From Bacillota bacterium (GTDB lineage: Bacteria > Bacillota > Clostridia > Tissierellales > Sedimentibacteraceae), in NCBI GenBank assembly GCA_023386345.1, contig JAEWJT010000011.1:1-64000 (forward strand): a DNA stretch of 64,000 nucleotides, written 5' to 3'. Positions 17,863 to 26,619 of the stretch are shown piece after piece. Both the position numbers and the translations under genes were made by a program. The notes under the pieces are model-generated. The model did no database searches. It worked only from the letters and a program-made list of their open reading frames with translations, and was not told where the DNA came from. How positions within the stretch are numbered: the stretch's first letter is position 1; each line of letters begins with the position of its first letter.

Positions 17863-17889
17863 GTTTAATTTATAAGAGGGGTTAAGAAG

Positions 17890-18945
17890 ATGAAAAAACT
17901 TATTTATATAATTGGGATGGTGGGGATTTTAATTATAATAAATGGATGCAGCCATAAGGCAGGTAGCCTTAAAACTTTAAATATTAAACAAGCTAAGATT
18001 GGGATAGTAGAAACAACTGCCAGTGACTACAAGAGTACAATTCACTGGTATGATAAAGAATTAAATAAGATTTCAGAGAAAAACATGAAGTATGCAATGC
18101 TAGGCTCTGCATTTCACAATCCGGTTTATTATGATAATGAAATATATATGATTCCTCAAGGATTAGGAAATGCCAAGGATAGTAAAAAGGTAATAAGCCT
18201 TAATAAAAATAATTTTGAAATAAAAGAATTCTCCATTAATAATATAGCATTAAATGATGTTGCGGTTAGCAAGGATTATATTTACACAATAAATACTCTG
18301 AGTGGAGATACACACATATGCAGATTAAATAAAAGCAACAATACATTAAAGGAAATAATAATAGATAATGAGTATGTAAGTGGGATTACAGCAGTGAGAG
18401 GAAAGGTATATGCTTTTAGTTCGAATATGCTAAGCTCATCACCGGAGTGTTATCTTTACATTTATAACGAAGAATTGGAGATTTTACATAAAATAGATAT
18501 TACTCAATATGGGACAAGTCAATATAAATTTATGTATGATGAAAATTATTTATATGCCGGAGTAATTATGACAAAGGAAGATAAACCAGCAAGTACGATA
18601 TTAAAAATTTCTATTGATACAAATGAAATTGAAGCTATAAATATAAATGAGGAGTTTCCTAATGACATTTTGCAGTACAAAGACAGATTAATAATAACAA
18701 ATCATGATCTTGTTGCTTATGAAGGAACTAAAATAACTATTTTAGATAAAGTCACTCAAAAATCTGAGTCTATAGAATTAAATAACAAGACAGAATTTGC
18801 AGGCATAATGGAAAATGTGTTGGTTATATTAAATCAGGAAAAAATAAGTCTATATAATATTGAAAACAAGTTTGAATTAATAAAGGAAATAAGTATTGAA
18901 AAGAGAGATAATTCTTATATTTCCAGTATAGTTTTTATAGAATAG
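17890..18945 (+). CDS. Lipoprotein with possible beta-propeller repeats
   Basis: The 351-residue protein has a lipoprotein signal (IIINGC, lipidated Cys about residue 20) and should be anchored on the outer face of the membrane. The mature part is rich in repeated strand-turn patterns of the form hydrophobic-hydrophobic-x-N/D-K (SLNKNNFEIKEF, RLNKSNNTLKEI, KISIDTNEIEAI), each about 45-50 residues apart, as in WD40- or PQQ-like propellers. No known family was recognised. AGAGGGG precedes the start. Its neighbour is the secreted NlpC/P60-like hydrolase, but a terminator separates them. Confidence 0.6.
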   Translation: MKKLIYIIGMVGILIIINGCSHKAGSLKTLNIKQAKIGIVETTASDYKSTIHWYDKELNKISEKNMKYAMLGSAFHNPVYYDNEIYMIPQGLGNAKDSKKVISLNKNNFEIKEFSINNIALNDVAVSKDYIYTINTLSGDTHICRLNKSNNTLKEIIIDNEYVSGITAVRGKVYAFSSNMLSSSPECYLYIYNEELEILHKIDITQYGTSQYKFMYDENYLYAGVIMTKEDKPASTILKISIDTNEIEAININEEFPNDILQYKDRLIITNHDLVAYEGTKITILDKVTQKSESIELNNKTEFAGIMENVLVILNQEKISLYNIENKFELIKEISIEKRDNSYISSIVFIE

Positions 18946-19024
18946 TTAGTTTTGTGTAATGTGACACACAGTCATACCAAAATGTGGAAAGTTTAATGCT
19001 AATTATTAAATTAAAAAATAAAAA

Positions 19025-19053
19025 TTGACTTTTTAGTATGTTTATATTAGAAT
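19025..19053 (+). promoter_or_regulatory. Promoter of the rRNA methyltransferase transcript
   Basis: TTGACT (19025-19030) and TAGAAT (19048-19053) have a 17-base spacer. A start near 19060 gives a leader of about 230 bases before the coding region. Confidence 0.7.
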
Positions 19054-19060
19054 TTTGTTT

Positions 19061-19279
19061 AATATAAATTGATTGGATAAAATTTTCCATTCTTACTCAA
19101 TTTATATTATAGCAATAAGATTTTAAGTATAACATATTAGAAAGGTGATAATCATGCGTTATCGTTATAAGTATAAGTAATAACTAACAAGTTTTTCAAT
19201 TATAACAATACATAGCAAGTATTATATATTTGCTCGTGGTCCGCCGTGTTTTCTTTTACTAAAAAAAGTAAAAGAAAAC
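19061..19279 (+). promoter_or_regulatory. Structured 5' leader of the NpmA-like methyltransferase gene
   Basis: The leader starts with a perfect 12-bp stem (AATATAAATTGA with TCAATTTATATT, 19061-19108). It then contains a short translated peptide at 19154. It ends with a perfect 13-bp stem (GTTTTCTTTTACT with AGTAAAAGAAAAC, 19248-19279, A6 loop), whose last base is one base before the methyltransferase ribosome site (GGAGG, 19281). The order resembles leaders of ribosome-targeting resistance genes controlled by attenuation. Confidence 0.6.
19154..19180 (+). CDS. Candidate 8-residue leader peptide
   Basis: A strong ribosome site (AAAGGTGAT) lies five bases before an ATG that opens an eight-codon frame reading MRYRYKYK, ending in TAA. 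The alternation of Arg/Lys with Tyr is striking, and the frame lies in the middle of the structured leader of the rRNA methyltransferase gene. Leader peptides of this size, often rich in basic residues, cause drug-dependent ribosome stalling upstream of erm and related resistance genes. The function here is inferred only from position and ribosome-site strength. Confidence 0.5.
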   Translation: MRYRYKYK

Positions 19280-19293
19280 TGGAGGAAATATAA

Positions 19294-19947
19294 TTGAGAA
19301 TACTTATAGGAAAAAGAATTGAAGAAGTCGATTCTGTGGAATTTGAAAACCTTATCAAGGGATATAAATCTTTGATAATAGATATAGGCACAGGAGAGGG
19401 AGAATTTGTATATAAAAAAGCCAAGCAGGATAAAGATGCAATGTTTATCGGGATAGATACATCAGTAGATTCTATGCAGCAATATTCGATTAAGTCAGCT
19501 AAGAAACCAGAAAAAGGTGGCTTAAAGAATGTAGTGTATATGGTCGCCAATGCTGATAACTTGCCTGATGATTTGTTATGCAAGGCAGATAAAATATTTA
19601 TCAACCTACCATGGGGCAGTCTGCGTGATGGAATTATAAAGGGCGAGCATAGCTTTTTAAATAGTATAAGAAAAATTGCTAAAGAAAATGCAAGCCTTGA
19701 GATATACATTAGTTACTGTAATCTTTATGAGAAACAAGAGATTGAAAGCAGAAGCCTTCCAACCTTAACCGATTCCTATTTATGCAACGAACTTAAAGCC
19801 ATATATATAAGGTATGGAATTAATATCACACAAGTATCAGTTTTAAATAATGAGGATTTGAAAAAAATTGAAACTAAGTGGGCAAAAAAATTAGGATACG
19901 GCAAGAAAAGAGATGTGTTTTACATGAGCTGTAAAATTCAAAAATAG
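19294..19947 (+). CDS. NpmA/KamB-like 16S rRNA (adenine-1408 N1) methyltransferase
   Basis: The 217-residue protein closely resembles NpmA and KamB, which methylate A1408 of 16S rRNA and confer broad aminoglycoside resistance. It keeps the SAM-binding motif LIIDIGTGEGEFVYKKA (about residues 28-44). The KKPEKGGLKNVVYMVANAD segment matches the NpmA order, as does INLPWGSL with the flipping-face Trp (about residue 109). The C-terminal WAKKLGYGKKRDVFYMS carries the second conserved Trp. The start is TTG at 19294 with GGAGG eight bases upstream. It lies alone, behind a structured leader with a tiny peptide, and is followed by a terminator. Activity and resistance are inferred from homology as I remember it; other A1408 methyltransferases from producers would look alike. 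Confidence 0.82.
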   Translation: MRILIGKRIEEVDSVEFENLIKGYKSLIIDIGTGEGEFVYKKAKQDKDAMFIGIDTSVDSMQQYSIKSAKKPEKGGLKNVVYMVANADNLPDDLLCKADKIFINLPWGSLRDGIIKGEHSFLNSIRKIAKENASLEIYISYCNLYEKQEIESRSLPTLTDSYLCNELKAIYIRYGINITQVSVLNNEDLKKIETKWAKKLGYGKKRDVFYMSCKIQK

Positions 19948-19957
19948 AAACAATAGT

Positions 19958-19988
19958 GAACAGTGCGATGAGTAAGCTCGCACTGTTC
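19958..19988 (+). terminator. Terminator after the rRNA methyltransferase
   Basis: GAACAGTGCGA pairs perfectly with TCGCACTGTTC around a nine-base loop, ten bases after the stop codon. Confidence 0.82.
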
Positions 19989-20034
19989 ATAAAATTTTAT
20001 TATAAATATGTAAAAAACAAGGGAGAATACCATA

Positions 20035-20310
20035 ATGTTGGAAATTAAAAAGGGAATAAAAAGTTTTTATATAGGTGATTTAGAAGAAAATCCACTTGCT
20101 GAAATAACATTTGTTAATTCTGATGGAAATTATATAATAGCTGACCATACGTATGTGTCTGATGAACTCAATGGTCAAGGTGTTGGAAAACTCTTGTTAA
20201 AAGAGCTTGTCAATTGGGCAAGGGTGGAAAATAAAAAGATAAGAGCTATATGCTCTTTTGTAAAAGTGCAAATGGAAAAGAATGAAGAATATCATGATAT
20301 GATATATTAA
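20035..20310 (+). CDS. Small GNAT-like acetyltransferase (YjdJ/NATD1 type)
   Basis: The 91-residue protein matches the compact GNAT relatives of the YjdJ/NATD1 group: an N-terminal LAEITFV strand, a HTYVSDELNGQGVGKLLLKE acetyl-CoA loop (about residues 42-61), and IRAICSFVKVQMEKN near the end. These proteins have a shortened GNAT fold; their substrates are unknown. AGGGAG lies upstream. The gene is isolated, with the next gene convergent. Confidence 0.8.
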   Translation: MLEIKKGIKSFYIGDLEENPLAEITFVNSDGNYIIADHTYVSDELNGQGVGKLLLKELVNWARVENKKIRAICSFVKVQMEKNEEYHDMIY

Positions 20311-20361
20311 AATTACAGGTTCATACTTGTTAGATGCTATTTTTCTACACAAATAATCAGT

Positions 20362-21576
20362 TTAATTCATTTTATAAAGACCTAGGGTAAATGATGCTTT
20401 GGGCTTATAAATATTTTCATATTGGTACAAGCGATTGCTTGTTTTCCATTCAAGTGTATTTAGCTTATATTTCTTTCCATCATTTTCATTTCTGATCAAC
20501 ACCATCTTGCTTCCTGCAAGAGCAGCATCAAAATAAAAATAGATTTGGATACTGTTTTCTTGTGTGTCATCCAAACGTGAAGTGCAGCTGACTGATATAG
20601 CTTTTTCATTGATGGCATAAAGGGTTGCTCCACTATAATATTGAGTTTGAATCTCCTTTTCTGCCGTAACTTCTTCAAAATCTAAAGTATAAAGTAAGTC
20701 ATTCCATGCTAATTCTATGCCGTTTATCGTCTTTGAAAGATAGTTTGAATAGTTATAGTAAACATTGTCGTTATAAACGTAGTCTCCAGATTCTGAATCA
20801 AAATTTTTTTCCTTATAAGCGGTTACAATATCAGATAGGCTGTAATAATGCTGTGGACCGTCAAAATAAAAACTTTCGAAAGAAACCATATCATCAGCAA
20901 TATATCTTTCATTGCTGCGGAAATTTACAATCGCCAGATATACATCGGATACGTCCAATGTAGGGAAAAAACACTTGACGTCAATACCTTTGAAGTCCAT
21001 ATCGCTGGCTATATATTTACATACCACATAAATACTATATTCATCTTCTTTAAACAAATCATCAATAGTTTTTACACCGAATTCTGTAAATCCAGCATAA
21101 TCCTCGTAATTTGTACTATTAATACTCTTAATGGAGTAATGCACCTCAATATCATGTGGCATATCGATAGAAAGAGAAGATACTACATAATCCTTTAAAG
21201 ATTGAATAATTGATTGTTCATTATAATTATCATAGCATTGACCAGTTTCAATATTGGTAATGACTGAAAATTTTTTATTATCCAAAATAATTGAAGCTTT
21301 GACGTAAGAACTGGCATAAACGCTAAAATCCGGTATAGGACCGTAACTTCCTGAATAATTTAAACAATCCAAGGCTTTGATTTTTCCTCCGCCGTAATTT
21401 GCTTTCAGATACTCCTGTACAATAGGCTTTGCCAATGCTTCGTTATTGGATGCTTTTGCTCTTTGTTCTTTCGACATGCAGGCAGTCAGTGACAATAGGC
21501 AAGTTGTCATTATTATGAAAATATAAATTAGTTTTTGTATAGGTGTAACATGTTTCATACAATTAATTCTTTTCAT
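20362..21576 (-). CDS. Putative lipoprotein of unknown function
   Basis: This 404-residue protein has a hydrophobic segment ending in a lipobox (CLLSLTAC), so it should be lipid-anchored outside the cell. The mature part is acidic and Tyr/Asn-rich, with no recognised domain. ATG 21576 is preferred because AGGAG lies about nine bases upstream; a longer frame starting at 21609 lacks a ribosome site. It is followed, in the direction of transcription, by the convergent acetyltransferase gene. A hypothetical membrane protein gene lies about 95 bases upstream on the same strand. Confidence 0.6.
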   Translation of the reverse strand: MKRINCMKHVTPIQKLIYIFIIMTTCLLSLTACMSKEQRAKASNNEALAKPIVQEYLKANYGGGKIKALDCLNYSGSYGPIPDFSVYASSYVKASIILDNKKFSVITNIETGQCYDNYNEQSIIQSLKDYVVSSLSIDMPHDIEVHYSIKSINSTNYEDYAGFTEFGVKTIDDLFKEDEYSIYVVCKYIASDMDFKGIDVKCFFPTLDVSDVYLAIVNFRSNERYIADDMVSFESFYFDGPQHYYSLSDIVTAYKEKNFDSESGDYVYNDNVYYNYSNYLSKTINGIELAWNDLLYTLDFEEVTAEKEIQTQYYSGATLYAINEKAISVSCTSRLDDTQENSIQIYFYFDAALAGSKMVLIRNENDGKKYKLNTLEWKTSNRLYQYENIYKPKASFTLGLYKMN

Positions 21577-21671
21577 TTGGTTTATTCTCCTGTTTGTAAT
21601 AATTTTCATTTGCTTGTACTTTTTAGTTGAATCTTATTTAATCTTAGAATTTCATATCAGCTTGTGTGCAG

Positions 21672-22454
21672 CTATCTTACATATTGTCTTATTTTCTCAA
21701 TACTGAGCATCATGTGAGCAAATAAATTCATGAACATGGCAATATAAAAAGAGTTTAGTTTCCAAGAGGAATTATATGCTTCAAGCAATAATATCAATAA
21801 GGAAAAAACATTGAAACTAACAAAGCATATTATTAATCTTTTATTAGTTTTTGCAGCAATTCGACGACGCTTTTTCAATTTAAAAATAGTTATTACAGCT
21901 ACAATGATACAATATATAAGTAAACTATAGCAGAATTTTGATATAAAAAATATGTGTCGTATCTCATATCCATGATTTGATATAGCTTTCATAATATATT
22001 TTGTATGTTTTAGATAATAGACAGTAACTTGTCCATTCAACTTGTCCAATGATAAGTTTTCAAATGTATAGTGTTCATCATCAATATATATATTATCAAA
22101 TCCCCATGATTTAGCAGAATGACTATTTTCCATTGTTATTTTTGTAATTTCACCGGTTTTAACCTCATAATGCTTGAATATGATTGATGGCAAGTCCAGC
22201 CAATACGGTATTGATAATACAAATGAAAAAACAAGTGCAAAAACAAAAAGTCCTGCTAGAATAATGGGTAAAATATACTCTCCTATACTGACTTTTGCCT
22301 TTTTTTTATTTAGTTTTACATTTTTATTTTTGTTACTTTGTTCTGTGTTTTGTTTTTTATCTATAATTGGAACTATAACCAAACAATAAATTAACAAAGA
22401 TGGTATAAATATACCTATAAAGGATGTAATACATAAAATTGCCAGATAAGTCAT
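21672..22454 (-). CDS. Hypothetical membrane protein
   Basis: The 260-residue protein has about five hydrophobic segments: one at the N-terminus (ILCITSFIGIFIPSLLIYCL), one after a Lys/Asn-rich loop (about residues 60-85), and three in the C-terminal half. A globular stretch of about 80 residues between the second and third segments (VKTGEITKITMENS to DKLNGQVTVYYLKHTKYI) reads like a small beta-rich extracytoplasmic domain. No family was recognised. It is on the same strand as the downstream lipoprotein gene, and the two may form a pair. Confidence 0.55.
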   Translation of the reverse strand: MTYLAILCITSFIGIFIPSLLIYCLVIVPIIDKKQNTEQSNKNKNVKLNKKKAKVSIGEYILPIILAGLFVFALVFSFVLSIPYWLDLPSIIFKHYEVKTGEITKITMENSHSAKSWGFDNIYIDDEHYTFENLSLDKLNGQVTVYYLKHTKYIMKAISNHGYEIRHIFFISKFCYSLLIYCIIVAVITIFKLKKRRRIAAKTNKRLIICFVSFNVFSLLILLLEAYNSSWKLNSFYIAMFMNLFAHMMLSIEKIRQYVR

Positions 22455-22682
22455 ACAATAGCCTTCTTTTCTACGATATAATATTAAGTCATGATATTAT
22501 ATCATAGAAAATGTAAGTTTAGCAAGCGTTAACATTATGTATAATTTTACGAAGTCATAATTTAAGGTCTAAAAATTTTTACATTAATTGGAATATAGAG
22601 GAAGTGAGCGAGAAATAACAATTTATAAAAATAATAATTTTGTTTCACAGACATATCGTTTTATTAAAATTGCTTTTTCTTA

Positions 22683-22711
22683 TTGACAAAAATAAATACT
22701 ATCATTATAAT
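22683..22711 (+). promoter_or_regulatory. Consensus promoter of csoR-like operon
   Basis: TTGACA (22683-22688) and TATAAT (22706-22711) are perfect consensus boxes with a 17-base spacer. Confidence 0.85.
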
Positions 22712-22716
22712 AGGGC

Positions 22717-22733
22717 ATAGGGGTATACCCTAT
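22717..22733. promoter_or_regulatory. CsoR-type operator
   Basis: ATAGGGGTATACCCTAT is a near-perfect G-tract/C-tract palindrome of the kind bound by CsoR-family repressors. It lies 5-21 bases after the -10 box, covering the transcription start, and partly repeats an ATAGGG run just upstream. It is 24 bases before the csoR start codon. Confidence 0.8.
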
Positions 22734-22757
22734 TATTTAATGTCGAGGAGGATTATA

Positions 22758-23033
22758 ATGAAACAGTGTATGGATGTTGAAGCGGTTACTAATCGCTTGA
22801 AACGAATAGAAGGTCAAGTTCGTGGCTTGATAAGAATGATAGAGGAAGATAAGAGCTGTGAAGAAATATTAATTCAAATAGGTTCTACAAAATCCGCTCT
22901 CCACAAGACAGGGCAGGTTATTTTGGAGGGACACCTTCATCATTGTGTGCTAGATGGATTGCGTGAAGGTAAAGAGGATGAAACGATAAAGAAGTTATAC
23001 TCTGCTATTGAGCAATTTTCAAGAATTGTGTAG
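22758..23033 (+). CDS. csoR: CsoR-family metal-sensing repressor
   Basis: The 91-residue all-helical protein belongs to the CsoR/RcnR/FrmR family. It has the signature RLKRIEGQVRGLIRMIEED near residues 12-30 and the sensing residues of a Cu(I) CsoR: a Cys in SCEEILIQI (about residue 34), then HLHHC, where a His and a Cys are four apart. An additional Cys is at residue 4. ATG 22758 is preferred because GAGGAGGA precedes it; the longer frame runs through the promoter. The operator overlapping its own promoter points to autoregulation, with the P-type ATPase 18 bases downstream as the main target. Confidence 0.88.
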   Translation: MKQCMDVEAVTNRLKRIEGQVRGLIRMIEEDKSCEEILIQIGSTKSALHKTGQVILEGHLHHCVLDGLREGKEDETIKKLYSAIEQFSRIV

Positions 23034-23051
23034 GAGGAGAGGCTGAAATAA

Positions 23052-24917
23052 ATGAAAAAAGCGTTTGAAATATTATCTGGCTTGAAAGCTACGATTATCA
23101 GCGGTATATTTTTGCTAGCAAGTCTTGTTTTAATGTTGGCAAAAGTAGAAACTCCATTTGACCCTGCGTGGGTAACAGTTGTGATTTGTGGCTATCCACT
23201 TTTATATCTTGCCATTTGGAGAATTATCTACAATAAAGGAATGAGTAAAATATCCTCTGCTTTGCTGATTTCTATTGCAATGATTGCGTCTGTTATTATT
23301 GGGCAACTATTTGCTGCTGGTGAGGTTGCGTTTATCATGGCAATCGGTGCGATACTGGAAGACAAGACGGCAGAGCGAGCGAAAAAAGGTATCAAGAAGC
23401 TTATCAGCCTTGCACCGGAAACAGGCAGGCTGATTGTAAATGGGAAAGAAGAAATTATATCAGTGCCACAAATACAGAAGGGAGATATCCTGCGTGTTTT
23501 GCCTGGCGAGGGTATTCCGGTAGATGGTGAAATTGTTTCAGGTAATACATCTGTTGACCAGTCTATCATGACAGGAGAATCACTTCCTGTGGATAAGACA
23601 ATAGGTGATGAAGTTTTTTGCGGAACAATCAACCGCTTTGGCTCTATTGACATAAAGACCACAAAAATTGGCGAGGATTCCTCATTGCAAAAATTGATAA
23701 GACTTGTGCAGGAAGCTGAAAGCAACAAGGCACCAATGCAGCGAATCGTCGATAAATGGGCGGCATGGCTTGTGCCAATTGCACTTATCATAGCTATAGT
23801 AACTTATCTCGTTACACTGGATATCGTGCGTGCAGTTACAATACTTGTAGTGTTTTGTCCATGTGCCTTAGCACTTGCTACACCTACATCCATCATGGCC
23901 GCTATCGGACAGGCTGCGAAATATGGTGTAATAATTAAATCGGGTAAAGCGCTTGAAAATATGGGTAAAGTCAATATGATTGCCTTTGATAAAACAGGAA
24001 CACTCACACATGGCAATCTTACGGTCAGCGATTTGCTGTCCTTTGATGAGAGCTTATCAAACACTGAGCTTTTAAGATACATTGCTTCGATAGAAGCTCA
24101 CTCAGAGCATCCACTCGGAAAAGCGATTGCTGCATACGCAAAAGAAGAAAATGTGGAGTTACAGGGAATTGAAAATTTTCAAATGATACCCGGCAAAGGG
24201 GTTTGTGCTGATGTGGGAGAGAAACGCTTATTGTGTGGAAACATCACATTTATTGCAGACAATGGTATATTCGTTGGCAGTAAAGAACAAGCCGTTCTTG
24301 AAAATTTGAGAAATCAGGGTAAAGCTGCTATCCTTGTTTCTGATAGTAAAAGCATAATAGGAATTGTGGCATTGTCTGATACGCTAAGGTCAACTGCAAA
24401 AACGATGATAAAAGAGCTGTGGGAAACTAAAACGGAAGTTGCTTTACTGACAGGCGATCATGCACAGACAGCTAATTATTTTGCAAATCAAGCCGGGATT
24501 GGTACTGTACATTCTGAGTTGTTGCCAGAGCATAAGGTTGAACAGATACAAGCTATGCAAAAATCAGGTTATACAGTGTGTATGATTGGTGATGGAGTGA
24601 ATGATGCCCCAGCATTGAAAATTTCAAATGTAGGCGTAGCGATGGGCAGTATGGGTAGCGATATTGCTATAGAAGCTGCCGATATTGCTTTAATAGGTGA
24701 TGATATTGCAAAAATTCCATATCTAAAACGTCTGTCGAATGCGGCTATTAAACTAATTAAGGTAAATATAAGCTTATCTATGATAATTAATTTTACAGCG
24801 ATTATACTGTCTGTTCTAGGTGTTTTAGGTCCGATATCTGGTGCCTTAGTACATAATGCCGGGTCTGTATTGGTTGTATTAAATGCCTCTCGTTTATATG
24901 ACAGAAAATATATTTAA
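23052..24917 (+). CDS. P1B-type heavy-metal ATPase lacking an HMA domain
   Basis: The 621-residue protein is a heavy-metal-exporting P-type ATPase. It has the transmembrane metal motif CPC (VVFCPCALALATPTS, about residue 275), the phosphorylation site DKTGTLTHG, the nucleotide-site His-Pro pair (HSEHPLGKAIA) and the hinge GDGVNDAPAL. There is no N-terminal heavy-metal-binding domain, and the final helix (HNAGSVLVVLNASRL) is closer to Zn/Cd-type than to classical CopA pumps, so the transported ion is uncertain. Its regulator upstream looks copper-type. The gene follows the csoR stop by 18 bases with AGGAGGAG upstream. Confidence 0.9.
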   Translation: MKKAFEILSGLKATIISGIFLLASLVLMLAKVETPFDPAWVTVVICGYPLLYLAIWRIIYNKGMSKISSALLISIAMIASVIIGQLFAAGEVAFIMAIGAILEDKTAERAKKGIKKLISLAPETGRLIVNGKEEIISVPQIQKGDILRVLPGEGIPVDGEIVSGNTSVDQSIMTGESLPVDKTIGDEVFCGTINRFGSIDIKTTKIGEDSSLQKLIRLVQEAESNKAPMQRIVDKWAAWLVPIALIIAIVTYLVTLDIVRAVTILVVFCPCALALATPTSIMAAIGQAAKYGVIIKSGKALENMGKVNMIAFDKTGTLTHGNLTVSDLLSFDESLSNTELLRYIASIEAHSEHPLGKAIAAYAKEENVELQGIENFQMIPGKGVCADVGEKRLLCGNITFIADNGIFVGSKEQAVLENLRNQGKAAILVSDSKSIIGIVALSDTLRSTAKTMIKELWETKTEVALLTGDHAQTANYFANQAGIGTVHSELLPEHKVEQIQAMQKSGYTVCMIGDGVNDAPALKISNVGVAMGSMGSDIAIEAADIALIGDDIAKIPYLKRLSNAAIKLIKVNISLSMIINFTAIILSVLGVLGPISGALVHNAGSVLVVLNASRLYDRKYI

Positions 24918-24924
24918 ACAAAAA

Positions 24925-24971
24925 ACAAAACAAGCAGATTAACTTAAGTGTTACATCTGTTTTGTTTTTTT
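24925..24971 (+). terminator. Terminator after the metal ATPase
   Basis: ACAAAAC...CAGAT pairs with ATCTG...TTTTGT with a small bulge, followed by T7. Confidence 0.75.
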
Positions 24972-25124
24972 GCCTAATTATTATCTTTAATGATATAACT
25001 TAAGAAATATTTTATCTATTAGTGTTTAAAAAATAAATATATTGGTAAAATTATTTATATATCATTTATATTTAACATAAAGTAATTAAAGATAAAAATA
25101 TTGAAAATATGGAGAAAAAATATC

Positions 25125-25892
25125 ATGAGTGATTTATTTGATTTAAAGGGCAAGGTGGCATTAGTTACAGGAGCTTCATCTGGACTTGGAGTTCAGTTTG
25201 CAAAGGCTTTAGCAAGACAAGGAGCAGATGTTGTTATTGCTGCAAGGAGAGTTGAAAAGCTAGAAGATGTAAAAAAGGAAATTGAGGCTTTAGGAGTTCG
25301 CTGTATGGCTGTAAAATGCGATGTAGCAATTAGTTCAGAGATAGTTTCAATGGTTTCGCAAATAAAGGATAAATTCGGAAGAATTGATATTTTAGTTAAT
25401 AACGCAGGAGTTGCAAATGCAGCAACAGCTGAGGCTCAAACAGATGAAGAATGGAGACAAGTTATGAGCATTAATGTTGACGCTGTTTATTATGTAGCTC
25501 GAGAAGTTGGAAAATTAATGATTGAACAAAAATATGGTAAGATAATTAATATTGGTTCAATTCATTCTGTGGTTTCAATACCAGTTTTCCCTATATCTTC
25601 ATATGCTACTTCCAAGGGTGCGGTTTTAATGCTGACAAAAACCTTAGCAAATGAATGGGCTAAGTACAATATAACTGTCAATGCAATTGGACCTGCTTAT
25701 TTCCTAAGTGAAATGACACAAGGAGTCTTAGAAGTACCAGCGCTTCAAGATACAATAAAAAACATATGTCCAATGGGTAGACATGGCAGACCCGGTGAAC
25801 TGGATGGAGCTGTGATTTATTTTGCTTCTGATGCTTCAAGCTACACAACAGGACAGTATTTAGCAGTAGATGGCGGATGGACAACAAATTAA
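25125..25892 (+). CDS. SDR-family oxidoreductase (gluconate 5-dehydrogenase-like)
   Basis: The 255-residue protein is a classical short-chain dehydrogenase. It has the cofactor motif VTGASSGLG (about residues 14-22), followed by ARR (NADP preference), the NNAG motif, and the catalytic Ser in IGSIHSVV and Tyr/Lys in SSYATSKG. The N-terminus DLFDLKGKVALVTGAS is typical of gluconate 5-dehydrogenase and related polyol enzymes. The exact substrate is not determinable. GGAG about ten bases before ATG 25125 supports that start. The gene stands alone between terminators. Confidence 0.88.
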   Translation: MSDLFDLKGKVALVTGASSGLGVQFAKALARQGADVVIAARRVEKLEDVKKEIEALGVRCMAVKCDVAISSEIVSMVSQIKDKFGRIDILVNNAGVANAATAEAQTDEEWRQVMSINVDAVYYVAREVGKLMIEQKYGKIINIGSIHSVVSIPVFPISSYATSKGAVLMLTKTLANEWAKYNITVNAIGPAYFLSEMTQGVLEVPALQDTIKNICPMGRHGRPGELDGAVIYFASDASSYTTGQYLAVDGGWTTN

Positions 25893-25915
25893 ATAAGAAA
25901 AAAATTAAATAAAAT

Positions 25916-25953
25916 AAAAATAGCCTAAAATTATATTGTAGGCTATTTTTTTC
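25916..25953 (+). terminator. Terminator after SDR gene
   Basis: AAAAATAGCCTA pairs with TAGGCTATTTTT and is followed by more T; a symmetrical, strong hairpin. Confidence 0.85.
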
Positions 25954-26154
25954 TACAAATTAGTTTTTATATTTACATTATATAAATAATATTGTATAAT
26001 GATGGTAAGTAATGATAAATGTATTTTATACTAAAATCTAGTTGAAATTTTAATAAAATGTTTAATAATATATTTTTAAATTATACTATTAAGGGCATAA
26101 GGTTAATATATTAGATATTAGTATTAGATAAAAATATAATGATGGAGGCGAATT

Positions 26155-26592
26155 ATGGAAAATATGGGTATAGCTTGGATAGTAGTGATAGTAGCGTGCA
26201 TAATCATAGAGGTAATGACAGTAAGCTTGACGACTACATGGTTTGCAATTGGTGCCTTAGCAGCATTCTTATTTTACAGCTTAGGTGCAGACATAGTAAT
26301 TCAATTCATAGTATTTTTCGTTGTTTCAATCGTGCTATTAATTTTTACTAGACCTATATTTACTAAATATCTCAAGGTAGGGAAAATAAGAACGAATGTA
26401 GAAGGCTTAATTGGAGAAAGGGCAAAGGTCATTTCAAAAATTGACAATTTGAACAATGAGGGTACAGTTAAGGTAAGAGGGCAAATCTGGTCAGCGAGAT
26501 CAGAAAATGATGATGAAGAATTTGAAGTAGATACAATAGTTTACATTAAAAATGTAATAGGTGTAAAGCTTATTGTAAGTAAGGAAGAATAA
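26155..26592 (+). CDS. NfeD-family membrane protein
   Basis: The 145-residue protein has two or three N-terminal transmembrane segments (WIVVIVACIIIEVMTV, then FAIGALAAFLFYSLG, and FIVFFVVSIVLLIFTRP). The C-terminal OB-fold domain of NfeD (GLIGERAKVISKID, GTVKVRGQIWSARS) covers about residues 78-143. NfeD proteins work with SPFH/stomatin partners, and the next gene encodes one. It is the short, protease-free NfeD form. A GGAGG site lies upstream. The two probably form a membrane microdomain complex. Confidence 0.88.
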   Translation: MENMGIAWIVVIVACIIIEVMTVSLTTTWFAIGALAAFLFYSLGADIVIQFIVFFVVSIVLLIFTRPIFTKYLKVGKIRTNVEGLIGERAKVISKIDNLNNEGTVKVRGQIWSARSENDDEEFEVDTIVYIKNVIGVKLIVSKEE

Positions 26593-26619
26593 TAATTTAA
26601 TTTATAGGAGGAAAATAAT

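Noticed and set aside
19154..19180. MRYRYKYK as a toxin of a type I toxin-antitoxin pair
   Set aside because: Too short and not hydrophobic; its position in a leader before a resistance gene fits attenuation better.
22683..22757. N-terminal extension of the CsoR-like gene
   Set aside because: It would translate the promoter and operator; CsoR proteins are about 90 residues.
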